A DNA stretch of 64,000 nucleotides. It comes from Clostridia bacterium (GTDB taxonomy: Bacteria > Bacillota > Clostridia > Oscillospirales > Acutalibacteraceae). Made by a program: the position numbers and the translations under genes. The stretch spans positions 1-64,000 of the forward strand of contig JAGALQ010000026.1 in NCBI GenBank assembly GCA_017625095.1. The letters run 5' to 3'. Under the pieces are notes generated by a model that was not told the DNA's origin, did not search any database, and saw only the letters and a program-made list of their open reading frames with translations. Every line of letters begins with the position of its first letter. Positions within the stretch are counted from its first letter, which is position 1. Below, piece by piece: positions 39,694 through 48,989 of the stretch.

Positions 39694-41961
39694 ATGAGAA
39701 ATATACTCGGTTTCAACAGCGGTTGGTTCTTTTCGAAGGATGCCGCAAACGTACCCTCTGCATTACCCGCAGATTGGGAGAGCGTCAATCTGCCCCATTC
39801 CTGGAACGCAACCGACGGACAGGACGGCGGCAACGATTACCACAGAGGCACCTGCTACTATGCAAAGCAGGTATCAAGAGCCGATCTGCCTCAGACGGAT
39901 AGAGTTTATCTCGAAATCAAGGGCGCAAACTCCTCTGCCGAAGTTTATGTGAACGGCAGTAAAATCAAATCACACGACGGCGGTTATTCAACCTGGCGCG
40001 TCGATATGACAGATAACCTCAAGGACACAAACCTTATCGTAATTGCTGTTGACAACTCACCCAACGACCGTGTTTATCCGCAGATGGCTGACTTCACCTT
40101 CTATGGCGGTCTTTACCGTGATGTCAACGTAATCGGCGTAAGCAGTTCACACTTCGACCTCGATTATTACGGTGCACCCGGCATAAAGGTCACACCCGAG
40201 GTCAAGGGCAGCGACGCTGAAATTGATATTAAAGTTTTTGTCACAAATAAAAAAGATTCTCATACATTCCGCTACACTGTCACCGATGCAGACGGTAACG
40301 TTGTTGCAAGCAAAACAACAGACGACACAGACGAAGACCTTGACATCAAGGGTGTTCACCTCTGGAACGGTAAAAAAGACCCGTATCTCTACACTGCAAC
40401 CGTTGAACTGCTCGAGGGCGACACCGTACTCGACAACGTAAGCGCACGCTTCGGCTGCCGCACGTTCAAGGTTGACCCCGAAAAAGGTTTCTTCCTCAAC
40501 GGTGAAAGCTATCCGCTCAGAGGCGTATCCCGCCATCAGGACAGACTCGGTCTGGGCAATGCCATTCTTCCCGAACATCACGAGGAGGATATTGAGCTTA
40601 TTCTTGAAGTAGGTGCAAACACAATCCGTCTTGCCCACTATCAGCACGATCAGTATTTCTATGACCTTTGCGACGAAAAGGGTCTTGTTATCTGGGCAGA
40701 AATCCCCTACATCTCAAAGCACCTGCCCGACGGCAGAGAAAACACAATCTCACAGATGACAGAGCTTGTTGCACAGAATTACAACCACGCTTCAATTTTC
40801 TTCTGGGGACTTTCAAACGAAATAACAATGGGCGGTGCAGAAGATCCCGACCTTATCGAAAACCACAAGATTCTCAACGACCTTGTTCACAAGATGGATA
40901 AAACCCGTCTTACAACAATCGCTGTTGTTTCAATGTGCGGCATTGATGCATCTTATATTAAAATCCCCGACCTTGTTTCATACAACCACTATTTCGGCTG
41001 GTACGGCGGCGATACAACAATGAACGGCCCGTGGTTTGATAAATTCCACGCAAAGTATCCCGACATCCCGATCGGTATGAGTGAATACGGCTGTGAAGCC
41101 CTCAACTGGCACAACTCCAACCCCTCACAGGGCGACTACTCCGAAGAGTATCAGGCATTCTACCACGAAGAGCTTATCAAGCAGCTTTTCTCACGCCCCT
41201 ACATCTGGGCAACACACGTGTGGAATATGTTTGACTTCGGTGCTGACGCAAGAGCAGAGGGCGGCGAAAACGGACAGAACCACAAGGGTCTTGTAACCTT
41301 TGACCGTAAGTACAAAAAAGATTCCTTCTACGCATACAAGGCATGGCTTTCGGATAAACCCTTCGTTCACCTTTGCGGCAAGAGATATATCGACCGTGTT
41401 GAGGACACAACAAAGGTCACCGTTTACTCAAATCAGCCTGAGGTTGAGCTTTTTGCAAACGGCAAATCACTCGGCAAGAAGACTGCGGCTGACCACTTCT
41501 TCTATTTTGATGTACCAAACGCAGGTGAAACAACACTCACCGCTGTTGCAGGCGAATATAAGGACGAGAGCGTAATCCGCAAGGTTGACAAGTTCAATGA
41601 GGATTATCTGCTGCGCGAAAAGGGTGCTGTGCTCAACTGGTTTGACGTTACAGAGCCCGAGGGCAGACTCTCGCTCAACACACCCATCGGCGAGGTTATG
41701 AAAACCTTCAAGGGCAAGCTTGTAATGGTTTCTGTCGGTATTATGCTTATGAAGCAGCTCAAAGCAAAATCCAAGTCCAAAGAAAGCGGCAGCGGAGGAT
41801 TTTCTGTTTCAGGCTTCAAGATCACACCCGACCTTATGAAGATGATCGGCGGCTTCTCTCTGCTCAGAGCTTCCAATATGATGGGTATGATCAACTTAAG
41901 CGTCACAAAAGAACAGCTTCTTGACATAAACAAAAAGCTCAACAAAATCAAGAAAAAGAAC
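39694..41961 (+). CDS. GH2 glycoside hydrolase, probable beta-glucuronidase
   Basis: 756 residues. Sugar-binding, Ig-like and TIM-barrel domains appear in order. The acid/base is E376 in FWGLSNE and the nucleophile E464 in GMSEYGCE. GQNHKGLVTFDRK contains the N-x-K motif used by beta-glucuronidases to bind the carboxylate, though many GH2 beta-galactosidases carry a similar stretch. The operon context (uxuA, uxuB, KDPG aldolase and KDG kinase) favours glucuronidase. The last ~120 residues are unusual: a Met-rich, Lys/Ser-rich extension (MVSVGIMLMKQLKAKSKSKE, later MIGGFSLLRASNMMGMINL). There is no signal peptide. ATG 39694 follows AGGAGG. The listed end excludes the stop codon at 41962-41964. 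Confidence 0.85.
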
Positions 41962-41978
41962 TGAACAGGAGAAAATAA

Positions 41979-43025
41979 ATGAAACTTTCATTCCGTTGGT
42001 ACGGCGAATCTGATCCGATTTCGCTTCAGTATATCCGTCAGATACCCAATATGAAATCAATAGTCAGCGCAGTTTACGACGTAAAGCCCGGCGAAGTATG
42101 GCCTGAAGAATCCATTGCAAAAATGGCGAAGCAGTGCGAAGATAACGGACTTGTTTTTGACGTTGTTGAGTCAATTCCCGTGCACGAAAACATCAAGCTC
42201 GGCAGAGGAAACGTTGACGAGCTGCTTGAGGTTTACTGCGAAAATATCCGCCGCTGTGCAAAGTACGGCGTAAAGTGCGTAACCTACAACTTTATGCCCG
42301 TATTTGACTGGACACGCACTCAGCTCGACAAGGCTGCCGCAGACGGCTCAACAAGCCTTGTTATGTATTGGGAGCAGATGAAGGGGCTTGACCCTCTCAA
42401 GGATGATATCCATCTGCCCGGCTGGGATTCAAGCTACACTCAGGATGAGGTAAGAGAGCTCATCTCCGCTTACGGTGAAATCGGCGAGGAAGGACTCTGG
42501 GCAAACCTTGAGAAATTCCTCAAAAAAGTTATTCCCGTTGCTGAGGAATGTGACGTGAGAATGGCAATTCATCCCGATGACCCGCCCTATCCGATTTTCG
42601 GTCTGCCGAGAATCATCACAAACGAAGAAAACCTCGACCGTATGCTCAGCATCGTTGACTCCCCTGCCAACAGCCTCTGCCTTTGCACAGGCTCACTCGG
42701 TTGCGCAGCAACAAACGATGTTGTTAAAATGGTACGTAAATACAGCGAAATGGACCGCATAGCGTTTATGCACATGAGAAACATACTCATTATGGAGGAT
42801 GGCAGCTTTGAGGAGAGCGGTCACCTTTCATCCTGCGGCAGCCTTGATATGTACGAAATCACAAAGGCACTTGCCGAAACAGGCTTTGACGGCTACGTCA
42901 GACCCGACCACGGCAGAATGATCTGGGGTGAAACAGGCAAACCCGGCTACGGACTTTATGACCGTGCACTCGGTGCAGCTTATATCAACGGACTTTTTGA
43001 AGCCTGCGAAAAGGCAGTAAAATAA
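41979..43025 (+). CDS. uxuA: Mannonate dehydratase
   Basis: 348 residues, (beta/alpha)8 barrel. MKLSFRWYGESDPISLQYIRQIP is the usual start, and VYDVKPGEVWPEE, MAIHPDDPPYPIFGLPRI (metal-binding His) and VRPDHGRMIWGE match UxuA. It converts D-mannonate to 2-keto-3-deoxygluconate. It lies 15 bp after the GH2 gene. Confidence 0.95.
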   Translation: MKLSFRWYGESDPISLQYIRQIPNMKSIVSAVYDVKPGEVWPEESIAKMAKQCEDNGLVFDVVESIPVHENIKLGRGNVDELLEVYCENIRRCAKYGVKCVTYNFMPVFDWTRTQLDKAAADGSTSLVMYWEQMKGLDPLKDDIHLPGWDSSYTQDEVRELISAYGEIGEEGLWANLEKFLKKVIPVAEECDVRMAIHPDDPPYPIFGLPRIITNEENLDRMLSIVDSPANSLCLCTGSLGCAATNDVVKMVRKYSEMDRIAFMHMRNILIMEDGSFEESGHLSSCGSLDMYEITKALAETGFDGYVRPDHGRMIWGETGKPGYGLYDRALGAAYINGLFEACEKAVK

Positions 43026-43038
43026 AGGAGCGAGAAAA

Positions 43039-43890
43039 ATGCAGAAGAATGTTCTCAACACAGATCTCAGCGGCAAGGTTGCCGTTGTTACAGGCGCAGG
43101 CGGTGTACTCTGCAGCGCTTTTTCAAAAACACTTGCACGCGCAGGCGCAAAGGTAGCTCTGCTTGACCTCAACGATGCTGCAGCTGAAGAGGTTGCGGCA
43201 CAGATAAGAGCAGAGGGCGGCGAAGCCAAAGCTTATAAGTGCGACGTACTTAACAAGGAAATCTGCTACGAGGTCGCTGACATTGTTGAAAAAGAGATGG
43301 GCAAGTGCGACATCCTCATCAACGGTGCAGGCGGCAACAATCCCAAGGCAACAACAGATAAAGAATACTTTGAGCTCGGCGATATTGATGCCGACACAAA
43401 GAGCTTTTTCGACCTTGACAGCGCAGGCGTAGGCTTCGTTTTCAACCTCAACTTCCTTGGCACACTTATTCCCTCTCAGGCATTTGCACGCCATATGGTC
43501 GGTCGTGAGGGATGCAACATAATCAACATCAGCAGCATGAACGCTTACACGCCACTTACAAAAATCCCCGCATATTCGGGCGCAAAGGCTGCGATTTCCA
43601 ACTTCACACAGTGGCTTGCAGTACATTTCAGCAGAGTCGGCATCAGGGTCAACGCAATCGCACCCGGCTTCTTCTCAACAAAGCAGAATGCCGCACTTCT
43701 CTGGAATCCTGACGGCTCACCTACAGCACGCACAGGTAAAATCCTTGCCGCAACACCTATGGGCAGATTTGGCAAGAGCGAAGAGCTTGACGGCAGCCTT
43801 CTCTTCCTTCTTAACAACGATGCCGCAAGCTTCATCACGGGTGTTGTCATCCCCGTAGACGGCGGCTTCTCAGCATATTCAGGTGTATAA
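43039..43890 (+). CDS. uxuB: SDR fructuronate/mannonate oxidoreductase
   Basis: 283 residues of a short-chain dehydrogenase: VVTGAGGVLC for NAD binding, NGAGGNN, catalytic S in IINISSMNAYTPLTKIPAYSGAKAA with the YxxxK pair, and VRVNAIAPGFF-type stretch. The insertion ELGDIDADTKSFFDLDSAG is also found in SDR-type mannonate oxidoreductases. It reduces fructuronate to mannonate, upstream of UxuA. It is unrelated to the long-chain E. coli UxuB but does the same job; assignment rests on family resemblance and context. Confidence 0.85.
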   Translation: MQKNVLNTDLSGKVAVVTGAGGVLCSAFSKTLARAGAKVALLDLNDAAAEEVAAQIRAEGGEAKAYKCDVLNKEICYEVADIVEKEMGKCDILINGAGGNNPKATTDKEYFELGDIDADTKSFFDLDSAGVGFVFNLNFLGTLIPSQAFARHMVGREGCNIINISSMNAYTPLTKIPAYSGAKAAISNFTQWLAVHFSRVGIRVNAIAPGFFSTKQNAALLWNPDGSPTARTGKILAATPMGRFGKSEELDGSLLFLLNNDAASFITGVVIPVDGGFSAYSGV

Positions 43891-43903
43891 AGGAGTAAAT
43901 AAA

Positions 43904-44548
43904 ATGAACGCAATTTCAGAAAGAATTTCATCAATCGGTGTTGTGCCGGTAATTAAGCTCAACAATCCCGAAAGAGATGCGGCAGACCTTGCGGCAGCTC
44001 TCTGCAAGGGCGGTGTGCCCGTTGCGGAGGTCACATTCCGCGCTGCAGGCGCCGCAACAGCAATCCGCCTTATGAGTCAGGCTCAGCCCGATATGCTCGT
44101 CGGTGCAGGCACGGTACTCACAACCGCTCAGGTTGACGAGGCAATCGAAGCAGGCGCAAAATTCATCGTTACACCCGGTCTTGATATCGAAATCGTAAAG
44201 TACTGTCGGGAAAAGGGCATTGAAATTTACGCAGGCTGTACCACACCGACAGATTATCACGCAGCATACAAGTTAGGTCTTGAAGTGCTCAAGTTCTTCC
44301 CTGCAGAGCAGAGCGGCGGACTTGCAAAAATCAAGGCGATGAGCGCTCCGTTCCCGATGTTCAAGGTTATGCCCACTGGCGGCATTTCACTGAAGAATCT
44401 CGGCGAATATGTTTCCTGCCCCGTTATTGCGGCTTGCGGCGGCTCTTATATGGTAACCGCAGACCTTATCGATAACGGCAAGTGGGACGAGATTACCGAG
44501 CTTTGCGCAAAATCCGTACAGATTGTCAGGGAGGCAAGAGCAAAATGA
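43904..44548 (+). CDS. eda: KDPG/KHG aldolase
   Basis: 214 residues of the bifunctional 4-hydroxy-2-oxoglutarate/2-dehydro-3-deoxyphosphogluconate aldolase. GVVPVIKLNN, EVTFRAAGAATAI (catalytic Glu), VGAGTVLT, KFFPAEQSGG (Schiff-base Lys) and MPTGGISLKNLGEYV are all present. It cleaves KDPG to pyruvate and glyceraldehyde-3-phosphate. ATG 43904 follows AAGGAG. Its stop overlaps the start of the kinase gene. Confidence 0.93.
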   Translation: MNAISERISSIGVVPVIKLNNPERDAADLAAALCKGGVPVAEVTFRAAGAATAIRLMSQAQPDMLVGAGTVLTTAQVDEAIEAGAKFIVTPGLDIEIVKYCREKGIEIYAGCTTPTDYHAAYKLGLEVLKFFPAEQSGGLAKIKAMSAPFPMFKVMPTGGISLKNLGEYVSCPVIAACGGSYMVTADLIDNGKWDEITELCAKSVQIVREARAK

Positions 44549-45573
44549 AAAAGGTAGTAACCTTCGGCGAGCTTATGCTCCGCCTTCAGCCATACGACTA
44601 TCTTCGCTTTGTGCAGGCAGATTCCTTTGAAGCTACCTTCGGCGGCGGTGAGGCAAACGTTGCCGTATCGCTTGCAAACTACGGCTTTGATGCTCACTAC
44701 GTCACAAAGCTCCCCAAACACGCAATCGGTCAGATGGCTGTAAATTCACTTCGCAAATACGGTGTCAACACCTGTGATATCACACGCGGCGGCGACAGAG
44801 TCGGCATTTACTTCCTCGAGAAGGGCGCTTCACAGCGCGGCAGTGTCTGCATTTATGACAGAGCGCACAGCGCAATTGCCGAAGCAAAGTCAGAGGATTT
44901 TGACTGGGATAAGATTTTTGACGGTGCAGAGTGGTTCCACTTCACGGGCATCACACCCGCACTCGGCGGCGACCTTGTTGAAATCTGCAAGCAGGCTTGT
45001 GTTGCGGCAAAGGCACACGGCGTAAAAATAAGCTGTGACCTCAACTACCGCGGCAAGCTCTGGACACGCGACGAAGCAAGAGCAGCTATGACAGAGCTTT
45101 GCAAATACGTTGATGTATGCATCTCCAACGAAGAGGATGCAAAGGATGTTTTCGGCATTGAGGCAGAAAATACCGACATCACCGCAGGCGAGCTCAACAA
45201 AGAGGGTTACAAATCCGTCGCCCGTCAGCTTGCCGACAAATTCGGCTTTGAAAAGGTTGCAATCACTCTGCGTGAGAGCAAGAGCGCGTTTGACAACGAT
45301 TGGAGCGCAATGCTCTATGACGTTGCGAGCGACGAATACTGTTTCTCAAAGGTATATCACCTGCACATTATCGACCGTGTAGGCGGCGGCGACAGCTTCG
45401 GCGGCGGTCTTATATACGCACTTCTCAGCGGTAAGGATACTCAGGCTGCCGTTGAGTTTGCTGTTGCAGCTTCAGCACTCAAGCACTCAATCGAGGGCGA
45501 CTACAACTTCGTCACAGTTGACGAGGTTGAAAAGCTTGCAGGCGGCAACGCTTCGGGCAGAGTTCAGAGATAA
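44545..45573 (+). CDS. kdgK: 2-Keto-3-deoxygluconate kinase (PfkB family)
   Basis: 342 residues. The PfkB N-terminal signature is seen in FGGGEANVAVSLANYG, and the C-terminal anion-hole/catalytic Asp motif is VGGGDSFGGGLIYALLSG; GGGDSF instead of GAGD is common in KDG kinases. It phosphorylates KDG before aldolase cleavage. It is coupled by ATGA overlap to eda. No uxaC isomerase gene lies in the operon. Confidence 0.92.
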   Translation: MKKVVTFGELMLRLQPYDYLRFVQADSFEATFGGGEANVAVSLANYGFDAHYVTKLPKHAIGQMAVNSLRKYGVNTCDITRGGDRVGIYFLEKGASQRGSVCIYDRAHSAIAEAKSEDFDWDKIFDGAEWFHFTGITPALGGDLVEICKQACVAAKAHGVKISCDLNYRGKLWTRDEARAAMTELCKYVDVCISNEEDAKDVFGIEAENTDITAGELNKEGYKSVARQLADKFGFEKVAITLRESKSAFDNDWSAMLYDVASDEYCFSKVYHLHIIDRVGGGDSFGGGLIYALLSGKDTQAAVEFAVAASALKHSIEGDYNFVTVDEVEKLAGGNASGRVQR

Positions 45574-45590
45574 ATTTAATATTCAACAAA

Positions 45591-45625
45591 AAAACAGCGT
45601 AATTTTCGTTACGCTGTTTTTATAT
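45591..45625 (+). terminator. Terminator of the hexuronate operon
   Basis: Stem AAACAGCGTAA / TTACGCTGTTT with a 6 nt loop, then TTATATTT. Confidence 0.8.
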
Positions 45626-45672
45626 TTCTGTTGCTTTTTTATTATGCGGTTGCTAAACTGTAATTATATATA

Positions 45673-45850
45673 AATGCGTTTTTAAAAACGCAAATCATGC
45701 AAAACTTTTGCAAATCATGATTTTGAAAGAAATCAAATCATGCCGTAAGGCAAATCATAAAAATACGCTTAAAATGATTTGCTTGAGCATGATTTGGCTA
45801 AAGCCATGATTTGTTGCATCACAACATGATTTGAATTGATAAATCAATTC
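45673..45850. repeat. Hairpin-ladder element A
   Basis: The word CAAATCATG (or CAAATCAT) occurs four times (45691, 45711, 45734, 45751), and its inverse ATGATTTG or CATGATTTG four times (45774, 45788, 45805, 45825). The two sets mirror each other around ~45767. Between words sit different small hairpins: TGCGTTTTT/AAAAACGCA, GCAAAA-C-TTTTGC, GCC-GTAA-GGC, GCT-TG-AGC, GGCT-AA-AGCC, GTTG-N5-CAAC and GAATTGAT-AA-ATCAATTC; one (45719-45739) is imperfect. The last is followed by ATTTTT and the rhamnosidase ribosome-binding site. It matches no repeat class I know. Confidence 0.8.
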
Positions 45851-45872
45851 ATTTTTCAAGGAGAGTCACCTT

Positions 45873-47969
45873 ATGTTCGAAAAAGCAAAATGGATATCAA
45901 AAGGCACAAAGCGTGACGACGGCAGCAGACTTTTCCGCAAGAGCATCAACATTGAAAAAGCGGTCAAAAAGGCTGTTATGCACACTGTTGCACTCGGCTA
46001 CGGTGAATACACAATAAACGGCACCAATATTACCGATGAGGTGCTTTCAACCCCGTTTACCAAGTTTGATTCACGCACGCTTTATCTTACTTACGATGTG
46101 ACCGACTTTTTAATTCAGGGCGAAAACGTGCTCGGTGTGTTTGCAGGCAACGGCTGGTATAACGATGTAGGCAAAATCTGGCACTATCAGGCGGCAACGT
46201 GGCGCAATAACATCAAAATGATAATGCAGCTTGACGTTGAATATGCCGACGGCACAAGCGACTGCATTGTATCCGACAGCAGCTGGAAAACTGAAAACGG
46301 ACCCGTTACATACAACCACATCCGTGAAGGTGAAACCTACGATGCAAGGCTTGAAATCCCCGGATGGAATGCACAGGGTTTTGATGACGGCGGTTGGATT
46401 AACGCCAACGTCTGCGCAGGTCCCGGCGGAAAAATCGAGCCTGCCGACTGGGTGCCGATAAAGGTTATCCGCACACTTGAGGGAAATCATATCGGCGGCG
46501 GAATATACGATTTCGGCGAGGATGTTTCGGGCTGGGTAAAAATCAGAACAATCGGCGCAAAAGACACCGAGATTCAGCTTATCTATGCCGAGCAGCTGAC
46601 ACCTGACGGCAAAGATATAAACAACGAAAATATAAACTCATTCACTCATTATCAGCACCACACGGACAAATACATTCTGAAGGGTGAGGGCACGGAAGAA
46701 TGGGAGCCGAGGTTTGTTTATCACGGCTTCCGCTATGTAAAGGCTGTTAACGCACCGAATGATTTTGAGATTAAGGCCAAAGTTGTGCATACGGATTTAC
46801 AGAGCATAGGCACGTTTGAATGCTCGGATGAAATGCTCAACAAAATCCACGCCGCAACACGTCTTGCAACGCTTACAAACTTTATGGGCTTGCCGACAGA
46901 CTGTCCGCACAGAGAACAGAACGGATGGACGGGAGATGCGCAGCTTTCCTGCCAACAAGCAATGCACAATTTCGAGATGGTGAAGGCATATAAAAAATGG
47001 CTGAACGATTTCAAGGATGCGCAGCGACACGACGGCTCATTACCTGCAATAATACCGACAGCCAGCTGGTATGACTGGTATATAGGTCCTGCATGGGACG
47101 GTGCGATAATCAACATCCCGTGGCAGATTTATCAGCTGACGGGCGATGACAGCGCAATAAAACAGATGTGGGAGAATATGAAGCGTTATATCTCCTACCT
47201 TGATACAGTACAGGATAACGGAATACTTTATATCGGTCTTACAGACTGGTGCGCACCTGAGCACACCGACCGCTGCCCGAATGAAGTTACAAGCACGGCA
47301 GATTACTCCGACCTTGCAAAAACAATGTCAGAATGCGCCGTAATAATGGGCGAAGACCCTGCACCGTACAAAGAGCTTTCAGACAGAATAAGACAAGCCT
47401 GGCGGCAGAAATATCTCGACGATGAGGAGCTTGAAAAGAAGCAGACCTGCCTTGCCTGCGGAATTTATTTCGGAATGTATGAACCTGACGAAATGCCGCT
47501 GAAGGCGGCAAAGCTTGCAAAGTTGATTGAAGAAAACGGCTGGCACATCGACTGCGGAATCCTCGGCGCAAAATACATATTCTCCGCACTCAGTGACAAC
47601 GGCTACGGCGACACACTGTACAAAATGGTAACCGAGCCGACATATCCGAGCTACGCTTACTGGATAAACAGCGGTATGACAACACTGTGTGAAGACTGGG
47701 AGATGAAAAACTCGCTCAACCACCATATGTACGGTGAGGTTGATCACTGGTTTTACAGGCACGTTGCCGGCATTAAAATTGACGAAAAAGGCCTTGTTAT
47801 CGAGCCTGATTTCCTCACCACACTCGATTGGGCAAAGGCAACGCACAGAGATATAAGCGTAAGCTGGAACAAGCAGGAGCTCAAGGTAACGGTACCGAAA
47901 AAAGCAACGGTAATTATCTGCGGCAGCTCACACACGGTTGAAGCCGGTACACATACATTCAGGAGGTAA
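45873..47969 (+). CDS. Alpha-L-rhamnosidase (GH78)
   Basis: 698 residues. An N-terminal carbohydrate-binding domain (LGYGEYTINGTNIT, YDVTDFL) precedes the catalytic (alpha/alpha)6 barrel. The active-site stretch GLPTDCPHREQNGWTGDAQL is the GH78 signature with the acidic residues and Trp. The later GLTDWCAPE and DWEMKNSLNHHMYGEVDHWFYRHV, with IDEKGLVIEP after it, are typical of the family. It lacks a signal peptide and so acts in the cytoplasm. Ribosome site AAGGAGAG. It is followed 6 bp later by the GH16 gene. Confidence 0.92.
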   Translation: MFEKAKWISKGTKRDDGSRLFRKSINIEKAVKKAVMHTVALGYGEYTINGTNITDEVLSTPFTKFDSRTLYLTYDVTDFLIQGENVLGVFAGNGWYNDVGKIWHYQAATWRNNIKMIMQLDVEYADGTSDCIVSDSSWKTENGPVTYNHIREGETYDARLEIPGWNAQGFDDGGWINANVCAGPGGKIEPADWVPIKVIRTLEGNHIGGGIYDFGEDVSGWVKIRTIGAKDTEIQLIYAEQLTPDGKDINNENINSFTHYQHHTDKYILKGEGTEEWEPRFVYHGFRYVKAVNAPNDFEIKAKVVHTDLQSIGTFECSDEMLNKIHAATRLATLTNFMGLPTDCPHREQNGWTGDAQLSCQQAMHNFEMVKAYKKWLNDFKDAQRHDGSLPAIIPTASWYDWYIGPAWDGAIINIPWQIYQLTGDDSAIKQMWENMKRYISYLDTVQDNGILYIGLTDWCAPEHTDRCPNEVTSTADYSDLAKTMSECAVIMGEDPAPYKELSDRIRQAWRQKYLDDEELEKKQTCLACGIYFGMYEPDEMPLKAAKLAKLIEENGWHIDCGILGAKYIFSALSDNGYGDTLYKMVTEPTYPSYAYWINSGMTTLCEDWEMKNSLNHHMYGEVDHWFYRHVAGIKIDEKGLVIEPDFLTTLDWAKATHRDISVSWNKQELKVTVPKKATVIICGSSHTVEAGTHTFRR

Positions 47970-47975
47970 AGCAAT

Positions 47976-48914
47976 ATGATCAGAAATATTTTAAAAGCAG
48001 GTGTAAGGATTCTGATTGCCATCGTCACACTTATCAGCCCTGCACTGCTCAAACCACTTGACCTGGGCAAAATTCCCGACGACAGCAAAACCGTTGATAT
48101 GAGCAAATTCACAGACGAGCCCGTATGGGAAGACAACTTTGACGGCACTGAAATAGACAGAACAAAGTGGAATTTTCCCTGGTGGGAAACGGAGCGCAAG
48201 GGTGGCTACTGGCACGAAGATATGGCAAGAGTAAAAGAGGGCAACCTCATAATCTCCGCTCAGTATCTTGACAAACCGCTTGAAAACAGATATTACGAGC
48301 AGTGGAAAGACGAGATAAACTTCAAAGAGTATAAGCCCGGCTGGTACACAGCCTGCCTGCGTACAGCAGACCTTTACGAGCAGTGCTACGGCTACTTTGA
48401 GGTGCGCTGTAAGCTGCCTGCCGCAACAGGTATGTGGAGCGCATTCTGGATGATGAACCACAACGTTGAGGATGTTGACGGCACAGGCAAGGACGGCACA
48501 GAGGTCGATATCTTCGAATCAATGTACTACAAAGATAACTGGTGGGGCAACGACGCTGTCATCAGCGGCATCGTCTATGACGGCTACGGTGCAGACAAGA
48601 AGGGTGATTCAATCGGCAAGATTTTCGTCGAAGGTGACCCCTATAACGAGTTCAACACCTACGGTCTTGAATGGAGCCCGACAGAATATATCTTCTACAT
48701 CAACGGTGTTGAAACAGGCAGACTCTCAACGGGCGGCGTTTCGCAGAACCCCGAATATCTGATTCTCTCGTGCGAATTTGCAGGCGACAACGGTATTCAG
48801 TGGTCTGACAGACACGGCACAGGCGAAATCAGCAAAACACCGGAAGAAAACTGGCCTGCAGAGTTTGTTGTAGACTACGTAAAATGCTACCAGTACAAGG
48901 AATTCGTTAAGTGA
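47976..48914 (+). CDS. GH16 family glycoside hydrolase
   Basis: 312 residues. An N-terminal hydrophobic segment (about 10-27, ILIAIVTLISPALLKPL) suggests export or anchoring. The beta-jelly-roll catalytic domain has the E-x-D-x-x-E motif E176-V-D178-I-F-E181, and MWSAFWMM before it. Related enzymes are endo-beta-glucanases, laminarinases or agarases. It follows the rhamnosidase in one operon, although one is cytoplasmic and the other exported. Confidence 0.9.
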   Translation: MIRNILKAGVRILIAIVTLISPALLKPLDLGKIPDDSKTVDMSKFTDEPVWEDNFDGTEIDRTKWNFPWWETERKGGYWHEDMARVKEGNLIISAQYLDKPLENRYYEQWKDEINFKEYKPGWYTACLRTADLYEQCYGYFEVRCKLPAATGMWSAFWMMNHNVEDVDGTGKDGTEVDIFESMYYKDNWWGNDAVISGIVYDGYGADKKGDSIGKIFVEGDPYNEFNTYGLEWSPTEYIFYINGVETGRLSTGGVSQNPEYLILSCEFAGDNGIQWSDRHGTGEISKTPEENWPAEFVVDYVKCYQYKEFVK

Positions 48915-48920
48915 TAATTA

Positions 48921-48949
48921 TTGACATATCGGATTATTTAATATATTAT
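48921..48949 (+). promoter_or_regulatory. Promoter of the DUF5058 operon
   Basis: TTGACA 48921-48926, a 17 bp spacer, TATTAT 48944-48949. It lies immediately after the GH16 stop codon. Confidence 0.7.
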
Positions 48950-48989
48950 AAATTGAAGTCCAAATAAAAATTAAGGTTGGTGAAACTGA

